DNA from: Flavobacterium marginilacus
GTDB taxonomy: Bacteria; Bacteroidota; Bacteroidia; Flavobacteriales; Flavobacteriaceae
Assembly (NCBI RefSeq): GCF_026870155.1
Contig: NZ_CP113975.1
Coordinates: 4,154,001-4,218,000 of the forward strand
DNA: 64,000 nt
Direction: 5' to 3'
Each line of letters begins with the position of its first letter. Position 1 is the stretch's first letter. Shown in pieces: positions 33,990 through 41,064 of the stretch. The notes under the pieces are model-generated. The model ran no database searches. It was not told where the DNA came from and saw nothing but the letters and a program-made list of their open reading frames with translations. Position numbers and translations under genes: made by a program.

Positions 33990-34781
33990 TCATATCATCA
34001 AATTGCACAAATCTTTCAATGCTTCCAACGTTTGTAAATCGTCTGTCAATGGCTCGACAACGGCTACGTGAACCGCCAATCGTTTGGGCAATCCGCTGTG
34101 GATGATTTTCCCAGCATCGACTAGAAGTCGTGTCGAAACCGTTTCGGTCAAACCTAATTCGGTTAAATTTCTAATCTTGTTACCTATTGCTACTAATTTC
34201 TTGGATGTGTCGTGATCAATATTCGTTTCGTTTACCAAAATTTCAGCTTCGATTTTCGGTTCTGGATAATCAAATGAAACGGCAATGAAACGTTGTCTTG
34301 TAGAAGGTTTCAATTCCTTAAAACCTCTTTGATAACCTGGATTGAAAGACGCCACCAGCATAAAATCATCATGCGCCTTTATGGTTTCACCCAATTTGTC
34401 TATGAAAAGCACTCGCCGGTGATCCGTCAAGGAGTGAATTGCCACAATTACATCAGGTCGGGCTTCGGCAACCTCATCAAGGTAAATTATTGCACCTTCT
34501 TTTACGGCGGTGGTCAAAGGACCGTCAAGCCAAACCGTTTCGGCTCCCTTGATAATAAATCGGCCAATCAAATCGGTGGAGGAGGTTTCCTCGTGACAAC
34601 TGATCGTAATCAGTTTTTTGTCCAATTGATGTGCCATATATTCCACAAATCGGGATTTACCCGTTCCTGTTGGACCTTTCAGCAAAAAGGGAATTTTGTT
34701 TTTGTACGAGTGTTCAAAAACTTCCACTTCTTTACCTACAGCGTGGTAATACGGTGTTATTGTTAAAGTATCTGCTAACAT
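33990..34781 (-). CDS. norQ: NorQ, MoxR/CbbQ-type AAA+ ATPase
   Basis: A 263-residue ATPase. Walker A is LLKGPTGTGKSRFVEYMA (about residues 33-50) and Walker B GAIIYLDEVAEARPDV (about 92-107). Sensor 1 is LVASFNPGYQ and the arginine-finger region follows in KPSTRQRFIAVSFDYP. NorQ couples ATP hydrolysis to activation of NO reductase with NorD. It is placed between norB and norD in the same direction. Confidence 0.93.
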   Translation of the reverse strand: MLADTLTITPYYHAVGKEVEVFEHSYKNKIPFLLKGPTGTGKSRFVEYMAHQLDKKLITISCHEETSSTDLIGRFIIKGAETVWLDGPLTTAVKEGAIIYLDEVAEARPDVIVAIHSLTDHRRVLFIDKLGETIKAHDDFMLVASFNPGYQRGFKELKPSTRQRFIAVSFDYPEPKIEAEILVNETNIDHDTSKKLVAIGNKIRNLTELGLTETVSTRLLVDAGKIIHSGLPKRLAVHVAVVEPLTDDLQTLEALKDLCNLMI

Positions 34782-34888
34782 ATTTTTTTATTTTTTTGAA
34801 AAAACCGAAACGTCAAACAATTGTTTTGAGGAAATGGAAGTTTAAAACTTTTGAATGAACGTTCCGGTTGGAAAAAAAGGCAGGTTAG

Positions 34889-36223
34889 TTATTTTATTTC
34901 CAAAGCTTCATCCGTTGGTCGGCCGTATTTTATAAAATCATAGATGAACATACAGATTCCGGTGGCGAACATTGTTGCACAGATCAATAATACTACGAAG
35001 TGAATACTGATTTCGTTCTGTACGACCATAAATTCCATTTTCATTTTTCGCTCCAAATATACCTGTACCACTCCGGCAACTCCAAAAGCGACAGTCATTC
35101 CCAGCATTCCAACATTTGACAGCCAGAAAGCAGCCATTCCTGTTGCGCTTTGGTATCTTTTACGACCTGTTAAATTCGGTAAAGCATAACTAATTATCGC
35201 CAAAACAATCATCGCATAAGCGCCCCAGAAAGCGTAGTGTCCGTGCATGGCCGTTACCAAAGTTCCGTGGGTATAAAGGTTTGTCTGCGGTAAAGTATGT
35301 GCGAAACCTAGTAATCCAGCTCCGATAAATGACACGATTGAAGAACCTATTGTCCAGAAAAGAGCAATTTTGTTTGGGTGGCTTTTTTCACCTTTGCGGT
35401 ACATATTTACAGCAAACAAAGCCATTCCGAGGAAAGCCAATGGCTCCAATGCAGAGAAAATTCCGCCCACGATTAACCAAATTTTATTCACTCCAATATA
35501 ATAGTAATGGTGTCCTGTCCCCAACACTCCTGAAAGGAATGTCAAACCAACGATTACATACAGCCATTTTTCGATAACTTCGCGGTCAACGCCAGTCAAT
35601 TTGATCAATAAATACGAAAGGATACCTCCCATAATTAGTTCCCAAACACCTTCAACCCACAAGTGAACTACCCACCAGCGGAAGAAGGAATCCATCACCT
35701 GACTGTCGAACCAAATCATTCCAGGCAGATACAATAAAGCGGCGAATAACAATCCCATTGTCAATACCAGTGCAGTTGTCGTTTTGCGTTTTCCTTTGAA
35801 AAGCGTTCCCAGAATCAATCCAAGGAACAGCAATACATTAACAACAACCAAGAAATCCAATTCTCTCGGGATTTCTAGAAATTTTCTTCCTTCCCAGTGG
35901 TTTAAGTGAAATCCAACGATGGCCACAACACCAACAACGGCAAGGGAAATCAGTTGTACATACGCCCATTTTACGCTTATCAGTTCGCGCTGTGCTTCTT
36001 CAGGGATAATGTAGTAGGCCGCTCCCATGAAACCAGTTAACAGCCAAACTACCAATAAATTAGTATGCACCGCACGGGCAACATTAAAAGGGATAATATC
36101 ATGCAGTCCTTGAACTCCGATTCTATCAAAGCCCATAATAAAGCCATAGACAATCTGCAGTGAGAACAACAGCATACAGAGTGCAAAAAACCAATAGGCT
36201 ACTTTTTGTGATTTATATTTCAT
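34889..36223 (-). CDS. norB: Nitric oxide reductase subunit B (cNOR)
   Basis: Catalytic subunit reducing two NO to N2O. It is 444 residues with 12 predicted helices. The low-spin heme ligand region is ARAVHTNLLVVWLLTGFMG. The Fe-B site has VVHLWVEGVWELIMGG (His and the NOR-specific Glu) and GTGHHYYYIGV (His-His). The heme pair His region is TAMHGHYAFWGAYAM. It lacks the N-terminal quinol-oxidising extension of qNOR, consistent with the separate NorC just upstream. Confidence 0.96.
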   Translation of the reverse strand: MKYKSQKVAYWFFALCMLLFSLQIVYGFIMGFDRIGVQGLHDIIPFNVARAVHTNLLVVWLLTGFMGAAYYIIPEEAQRELISVKWAYVQLISLAVVGVVAIVGFHLNHWEGRKFLEIPRELDFLVVVNVLLFLGLILGTLFKGKRKTTTALVLTMGLLFAALLYLPGMIWFDSQVMDSFFRWWVVHLWVEGVWELIMGGILSYLLIKLTGVDREVIEKWLYVIVGLTFLSGVLGTGHHYYYIGVNKIWLIVGGIFSALEPLAFLGMALFAVNMYRKGEKSHPNKIALFWTIGSSIVSFIGAGLLGFAHTLPQTNLYTHGTLVTAMHGHYAFWGAYAMIVLAIISYALPNLTGRKRYQSATGMAAFWLSNVGMLGMTVAFGVAGVVQVYLERKMKMEFMVVQNEISIHFVVLLICATMFATGICMFIYDFIKYGRPTDEALEIK

Positions 36224-36235
36224 TGTAATTTTCTT

Positions 36236-36670
36236 TTAATTATTTTCTTTAGCTAAAGGCGAAACGATGCGGTCAAATCCGTTCAAATCAATTTTCCCGA
36301 TCCATTTTAAATAGGCCACAACGGCATCGGCATCTTTTTCATTCATATTATAGACCACCATTTTTCGTCCATTTGGTGCCCAAGGCACTGGTGACATCAG
36401 TACAGCCTTAACGTAACCCTCGCCTCTGCGGTCGATAACTTTTGTCAATTCCGGTGCATAATAGCCTCCTTCTCCTAAAATAGTATGACAGCCCATACAA
36501 TTGTTGTGTTCCCAAATTTCTTTTCCTCTCACGACCTGTTTATCAATCGCCTTGTAATTTGTCTGATCATTTCTAGGCATAAACGAATAAATGGTCAATC
36601 CGATAAAGATTAAAAAGGTGACCAATGTTCCTCCCAGAAAAAATGCCCGTGCTTGTGATTTTGAAAGCAT
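36236..36670 (-). CDS. norC: Nitric oxide reductase subunit C (cytochrome c)
   Basis: A 144-residue membrane-anchored mono-heme cytochrome that feeds electrons to NorB. The single N-terminal helix is AFFLGGTLVTFLIFIGLTIYSF, the heme site NNCMGCHTILGEGGYYAPEL, and the distal Met lies in GRKMVVYNMNEKDADA or VLMSPVPWAPNGRKM. It is the first gene of the leftward operon, 12 bp before norB, behind a complex promoter. Confidence 0.95.
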   Translation of the reverse strand: MLSKSQARAFFLGGTLVTFLIFIGLTIYSFMPRNDQTNYKAIDKQVVRGKEIWEHNNCMGCHTILGEGGYYAPELTKVIDRRGEGYVKAVLMSPVPWAPNGRKMVVYNMNEKDADAVVAYLKWIGKIDLNGFDRIVSPLAKENN

Positions 36671-36713
36671 AATAATCTGTTTTTTTTAGTTAGTAAAATG
36701 TTATTTTTAAATA

Positions 36714-36785
36714 AAGGATAAAGTTGTCTTTTATTTAAATGCAAATATAAAAGATATTTTTGTCTTTTATTATGATTTTTATCAT
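36714..36785 (-). promoter_or_regulatory. norC promoter with FNR-type box and two operator-like palindromes
   Basis: On the minus strand TATATTTG (36749-36742) is a full -7 match with no TTG at -33. ATGAT-TTTT-ATCAT (36772-36785) is centred about 41-42 bp upstream of the implied start near 36737. AAAGATATTTTTGTCTTT (36750-36767) fills the space between the box and the -7 element. AAGGATAAAGTTGTCTTT (36714-36731) lies just after the start. This looks like an activated and repressed promoter. Confidence 0.7.
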
Positions 36786-36901
36786 TTATTTCAAAAAAAA
36801 TAATTTGACTGCTCTTTAAAAAAAAATTTCCGTGCAACTGATTATGAATATAGATTTTAGGAGTTTTCAACACAAAAATGTTCTTAAGTTGAAGCCGGAA
36901 T

Positions 36902-36915
36902 ATGATAAAAATCAT
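36902..36915. promoter_or_regulatory. Second FNR-type box in the norC-ric intergenic region
   Basis: ATGAT-AAAA-ATCAT is a perfect dyad. On the minus strand CATTTTTG (36880-36873) lies at the distance of a -7 element for a start near 36868, again giving about -41. This could be a second norC promoter. Action on ric is less likely because the ric -7 element is about 155 bp away. Confidence 0.55.
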
Positions 36916-37029
36916 GTTCCTAATTTTCAATTAGTCGTAAAATTACAAAGTCAAAAAAAGAGACCCCCTACAATCTCATTATTTTAACCTTCAAGTATTT
37001 ATAAAGAATTTTAAATAATAAAATTAATT

Positions 37030-37070
37030 AAGGATAAATTTGTCTTTTATTAAAATAGTATCTATTTTTG
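37030..37070 (+). promoter_or_regulatory. ric promoter with overlapping operator-like palindrome
   Basis: TTG (37040-37042) and TATTTTTG (37063-37070), 20 bp apart, form a good Bacteroidota promoter 31 bp before the ric ATG. The palindrome AAGGATAAATTTGTCTTT (37030-37047; 14 of 18 bases symmetrical) covers the -33 TTG, as a repressor site would. Confidence 0.7.
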
Positions 37071-37101
37071 TGCCTATAAATTTTAAATAAAAAAAATCAA
37101 T

Positions 37102-37833
37102 ATGGAAACTTTAGAAAAAATTACAATAGGTCAATATGTAGCAAAAGATTTTAGAACTGCAGCTTTATTCTCAAAATACGGCATCGATTTTTGCTGTAAC
37201 GGCAACAGAAGTATTGAAGAAGCATGCGAGAAAAAATCAGTTAATCCTGATGAATTATTGAAAGAAATTGAAGCTGTTTTGTCTCAAAAAAGTGATTCGG
37301 GAATTGATTTCAATTCTTGGCCGATCGATTTATTAGCCGATTATATCGAGAAAACACACCACCGTTATGTATCGGAAAAAACACCAGTGCTGCTTCAGTT
37401 TTTAGATAAACTGAGCAGAGTACACGGAGCCAATCATCCTGAATTATTAGAAATAAACGAACTTTTTAAAGGATGCGCAGGAGAATTGGCACAGCACATG
37501 AAAAAAGAAGAACTGATTCTGTTTCCTTTTGTCAAAAAAATGGTTCGTGCCACTATTTCAGATGAATTAATTGAACAGCCACATTTTGGAACTGTAGAAA
37601 ATCCAATTGCGATGATGATGCACGAGCATGATACTGAAGGAGAGCGTTTTAGAAAAATAGCATCATTAAGCAACGATTACACACCGCCATCTGATGCATG
37701 TAATACTTATAAAGTAACATTTGCCATGTTACAGGAATTTGAACAGGATCTGCACAAACACATCCATTTGGAAAATAACATTTTATTCCCAAAAGCAGCT
37801 AAACTCGAAAAGGAATTTTCGGCACAATCATAA
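37102..37833 (+). CDS. ric: Iron-sulfur cluster repair di-iron protein (RIC/ScdA/YtfE)
   Basis: Repairs Fe-S clusters damaged by NO or oxidants. It is 243 residues. The N-terminal ScdA_N domain (about residues 1-70) has TIGQYVAKDFRTAALFSKYGIDFCCNG. The hemerythrin-like domain follows, with conserved His ligands in THHRYVSEK, VHGANHPELLE, AQHMKKEELILFPFV, MMMHEHDTEGERF and LHKHIHLENNILFPKA. It is divergent from the nor operon and first in a rightward operon with nrdD. Confidence 0.95.
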   Translation: METLEKITIGQYVAKDFRTAALFSKYGIDFCCNGNRSIEEACEKKSVNPDELLKEIEAVLSQKSDSGIDFNSWPIDLLADYIEKTHHRYVSEKTPVLLQFLDKLSRVHGANHPELLEINELFKGCAGELAQHMKKEELILFPFVKKMVRATISDELIEQPHFGTVENPIAMMMHEHDTEGERFRKIASLSNDYTPPSDACNTYKVTFAMLQEFEQDLHKHIHLENNILFPKAAKLEKEFSAQS

Positions 37834-37862
37834 ACTATGTCAAACACTAAAAATCAACAACT

Positions 37863-39968
37863 ATGGAGAACTATGTAATAAAGAGAAATGGTAAGTACAA
37901 GCCATTTGAAAGTTATAAAATTAAAGATGCCATTGAAAAAAGTTTCAAAAGCGTCTCTGCAGTTGTTGATGAAAGTATTTTTGAAAGCATTATCATACAG
38001 CTTGAAGCTGAAGAAGTATGGGCCGTCGAGGAAATACAGGACATGATTGAGAAGAAATTATACGAAAAGAAATACTTTGACGTCATGCGTTCTTTTATGC
38101 TTTTCCGTCACACGAGGAAATTACAGCGCGAACATATACAGGGCTTGAATGATGACACAACTTATGTGGACAGTTCTCAGACAATTGAAGAATATATTGA
38201 ACAAACCGATTGGCGCATCAATGCCAACGCCAATACTTCGTATTCCAATGCTGGATTGGTCAACAATGTGGCAGGAAAAATTATTGCCAATTATTGGTTA
38301 GATAAAGTTTATACCAAAGAAGAAGGTTATGCCCACCGCAATGGCGATATTCATATTCATGATTTGGATTGTTTAACCGGCTATTGTGCTGGCTGGAGTC
38401 TGCGTGTACTGCTCAACGAAGGTTTTAACGGCGTGAGGGGGCGTGTAGAGAGTAAGCCTCCGTCCCATTTTAGGGAGGCTTTGGGACAAATGGCAAATTT
38501 CCTTGGGATTCTGCAGAGCGAATGGGCGGGAGCTCAGGCTTTCAGTTCGTTTGACACGTATCTCGCTCCTTATGTTTTCAAAGATAATTTGGGTTTTGAC
38601 GATGTTTTAAAAGCGGTCAGAGGTTTTGTTTACAATCTGAATGTTCCCGCGCGCTGGGGACAATCGCCGTTTACCAACATCACTTTGGACTGGATCGTTC
38701 CAGATGATTTAAAAACGCAGATTCCAACCAAAAATGACCATCATATCTTTGAAGACTGCATTACTTCTGACTTATTAGTCAGAGCAAAAAGAAGAGGAGT
38801 GTCTAAAGTAACCGACTTGCGTTATGAGCATTTCCAGAAAGAAATGAACCTTATCAACAAGGCGTATTATACCGTAATGACCGAAGGCGATGCCAACGGA
38901 CAGCCGTTTACCTTCCCTATTCCTACAGTGAATATCACCGAAGCATTTGACTGGGACGGAGAAAACACTGATCTGCTTTTTGAAAATACGGCCAAAATTG
39001 GTTCTTCTTATTTCCAGAATTTTATTGGCAGTCAATATGTTTTGGATGAAAATGGCAATCAGGTTGAAAATGAAAATGCCTACAAACCCAATGCCGTCCG
39101 CAGTATGTGCTGTCGCCTGCAGCTGGATTTACGTGAATTATTGAAACGCGGCAACGGACTTTTTGGAAGTGCCGAAATGACCGGAAGCATTGGTGTTGTA
39201 ACCATCAATATGGCTCGTCTGGGTTATTTGAACAAAGGAAATAAAGGTAAATTATACACCGAACTAGACCATCTTTTATATATAGCCAAATCGACTTTGG
39301 AGAAAAAAAGGGTATTTATCCAAGAGATGTACGACCGAGGATTGTATCCGTACACCAAACGTTATCTGGAACATTTCAGAAACCACTTTTCGACCATTGG
39401 CGTGAATGGAATGAATGAAATGATTGAAAATTTCAGCAATGACGAAGACAATGTAACCTCTGAAACAGGCATCGAGTTTGCTTCAGAAATTTTGGATCAC
39501 ATCCGCAACCGAATGAAAGAATTCCAAGAAGAAACCGGAAATCTGTACAATCTCGAGGCAACACCTGCCGAAGGAACAACGTATCGTTTTGCCAAAGAAG
39601 ACAAAAAACGTTATGACGATATTATTCAGGCAGGACAGCAGGACAATATTTATTATACGAACAGTTCTCAAATTCCAGTAGATTTCACTCAGGATCCGTT
39701 TGAAGCCTTGATGCTGCAGGATCAACTGCAGTGTAAATATACCGGAGGAACAGTTTTACACCTGTACATGAGCGAAAAAATAAGCTCACCCGAAGCCTGC
39801 AAGCAGTTTGTAAAAAAAGTGATTACCAATTTCAGATTACCGTACATTACCGTAACGCCTGTTTTTAGTGTATGTCCGGTGCACGGTTACCTGAACGGCG
39901 AACACGAATATTGCCCAAAATGTGATGAAACCATCATTGAGGAAAAAGCGAAATTTATTGAACATTAA
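37863..39968 (+). CDS. nrdD: Anaerobic ribonucleoside-triphosphate reductase, catalytic chain without glycyl-radical domain
   Basis: Makes dNTPs without oxygen. It is 701 residues. The N-terminal ATP-cone (about residues 1-95, YVIKRNGKYKPFESYKIKDA) provides allosteric control, followed by the catalytic barrel (HRNGDIHIHDLDCLTGYCAGWSL, SPFTNITLDW, MCCRLQLDLRELLKRGNGLFG). The zinc region CPVHGYLNGEHEYCPKC lies at residues 671-687. The chain stops 14 residues later. The RVxGY glycyl-radical segment that normally follows is absent and is found in the separate gene at 40225-40392. It lies 29 bp after ric, in the same operon. Confidence 0.93.
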   Translation: MENYVIKRNGKYKPFESYKIKDAIEKSFKSVSAVVDESIFESIIIQLEAEEVWAVEEIQDMIEKKLYEKKYFDVMRSFMLFRHTRKLQREHIQGLNDDTTYVDSSQTIEEYIEQTDWRINANANTSYSNAGLVNNVAGKIIANYWLDKVYTKEEGYAHRNGDIHIHDLDCLTGYCAGWSLRVLLNEGFNGVRGRVESKPPSHFREALGQMANFLGILQSEWAGAQAFSSFDTYLAPYVFKDNLGFDDVLKAVRGFVYNLNVPARWGQSPFTNITLDWIVPDDLKTQIPTKNDHHIFEDCITSDLLVRAKRRGVSKVTDLRYEHFQKEMNLINKAYYTVMTEGDANGQPFTFPIPTVNITEAFDWDGENTDLLFENTAKIGSSYFQNFIGSQYVLDENGNQVENENAYKPNAVRSMCCRLQLDLRELLKRGNGLFGSAEMTGSIGVVTINMARLGYLNKGNKGKLYTELDHLLYIAKSTLEKKRVFIQEMYDRGLYPYTKRYLEHFRNHFSTIGVNGMNEMIENFSNDEDNVTSETGIEFASEILDHIRNRMKEFQEETGNLYNLEATPAEGTTYRFAKEDKKRYDDIIQAGQQDNIYYTNSSQIPVDFTQDPFEALMLQDQLQCKYTGGTVLHLYMSEKISSPEACKQFVKKVITNFRLPYITVTPVFSVCPVHGYLNGEHEYCPKCDETIIEEKAKFIEH

Positions 39969-40012
39969 GAAAAGTTTAAAATGTGTCAAACAGGAAGCCA
40001 TTCCTCGATTTT

Positions 40013-40141
40013 GTCATTCCTGACGTAGGAGGACACGAGCGACAGTAAATTGGCGAAGTAATCTCCGCTGCAAAATCGACAAAGATGATTGCCTTTGATT
40101 ACGGAGTTACTTGTGGAGATTCCTCCTTCGTCGGAATTGAC
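40013..40141. repeat. Dispersed inverted repeat in the nrdD gap
   Basis: GTCATTCCTGACGTAGGAGG (40013-40032) and CCTCCTTCGTCGGAATTGAC (40122-40141) form imperfect inverted arms. The interior has ATCTCCGCTGC and TGATTGCCTTTGATTACGG. Similar elements are common in Bacteroidota intergenic DNA. It fills most of the 256-bp gap between the nrdD chain and the glycyl-radical gene. Confidence 0.7.
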
Positions 40142-40224
40142 AATATTGTGAGATAAACAACGAAAATAACATTAAACTATTTTAACCTTTAAACAACTTT
40201 AAACCTTTTAAAACCCAAATAAAT

Positions 40225-40392
40225 ATGAAAATAACAGCCAAGCAGATTCTAGAAGAAAATCAAGAACTACGCACTAAGTGTTTAGTGTACACACGAGTAA
40301 TGGGCTATCACAGACCCGTAGAAAGTTTTAACATAGGAAAAAAAGGTGAACACAGACAACGAACTCATTTTACAGAAGGAAAGTGCTGTTAG
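40225..40392 (+). CDS. Separate glycyl-radical domain of anaerobic ribonucleotide reductase (55 residues)
   Basis: A 55-residue protein that carries the C-terminal NrdD signature missing from the upstream chain. The core LVYTRVMGYHRPVESFN has the RVxGY radical site (Gly27), followed by IGKKGEHRQRTHF, which matches the NrdD 'N.GK..E...R..F' tail, and it ends GKCC. A 19-residue helical leader (MKITAKQILEENQELRTKC) precedes it. The arrangement recalls E. coli GrcA (YfiD), a free glycyl-radical subunit for pyruvate formate-lyase. nrdG starts inside it in another frame, so translation is coupled. Probably supplies the radical glycine in trans. Confidence 0.85.
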   Translation: MKITAKQILEENQELRTKCLVYTRVMGYHRPVESFNIGKKGEHRQRTHFTEGKCC

Positions 40393-41062
40393 GCCCATTT
40401 ACAGCCTAACACCTTTCACTTTATTAGACTATCCGCACAAATCAGCTTGCATTCTTTGGTTTGCAGGCTGTAATATGCGGTGTCTATATTGCTACAATCC
40501 CGAAATTGTTTTTGGGAAAGGCATTATTTCATTCGAAAATGCAATCCAGTTTCTAAAAAACAGAAAAAAACTGCTGGACGCTGTCGTCTTTAGCGGTGGC
40601 GAATGTTTACTGCACAAAAGAAGCGTCTCCTTCATTGAAGAAGTCAAGAATATGGGATTCTTGGTCAAAATTGACACGAACGGCTCACAGCCCAAAATAC
40701 TCAAAGAACTTATCAACAAAAAACTTGTCAATTATGTCGCACTTGATTTTAAGGCCATGCCGGATAACTTCGAAAAGATAACACAGTCGGATCTTTTTAT
40801 TCCGTTTGAAAAGTCACTACATTTATTGCTTGAGAGCGAAGTTCCATTTGAAGTGCGCACAACGGTACATTCCGATTTATTGAAGAAAAACGACATTCAG
40901 CAGATGATTTCCTATCTGGAAAACATCGGTTATATAGGAAATTATTATCTTCAGCATTTTAGGAATGAGACCCCAACGATTGAAAAACTAGGGCATTCGT
41001 TCAGGGATTTGGAAAACGAAAATCTTTCAACAGAAAAAATTAAAGTGCATTTTAGAGGCTAA
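40346..41062 (+). CDS. nrdG: Anaerobic ribonucleotide reductase activating protein (radical SAM)
   Basis: A 238-residue radical SAM enzyme that installs the glycyl radical on NrdD. The [4Fe-4S] motif is FAGCNMRCLYCYNPEIVFG (CxxxCxxC, about residues 41-48), and the SAM-binding GGE occurs in VVFSGGECLLHKRS. The N-terminal SLTPFTLLDYPHKSACILW is typical of the NrdG/YjjW group. GTG at 40346 gives a 47-bp overlap with the small glycyl-radical gene; a later start just before the conserved block cannot be excluded. The next gene follows after 2 bp. Confidence 0.9.
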   Translation: MNTDNELILQKESAVRPIYSLTPFTLLDYPHKSACILWFAGCNMRCLYCYNPEIVFGKGIISFENAIQFLKNRKKLLDAVVFSGGECLLHKRSVSFIEEVKNMGFLVKIDTNGSQPKILKELINKKLVNYVALDFKAMPDNFEKITQSDLFIPFEKSLHLLLESEVPFEVRTTVHSDLLKKNDIQQMISYLENIGYIGNYYLQHFRNETPTIEKLGHSFRDLENENLSTEKIKVHFRG

Positions 41063-41064
41063 TT

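Noticed and set aside
36610..36930. Minus-strand open frame overlapping the norC start and its promoter
   Set aside because: It is translated from A/T-rich control DNA and the first bases of norC in another frame; the real gene is norC.
40346..40392. Treating the nrdG start inside the small glycyl-radical gene as proof that the small gene is not real
   Set aside because: The small frame carries an exact RVxGY glycyl-radical signature and NrdD tail, which chance would not give; overlapping starts are common in coupled operons.
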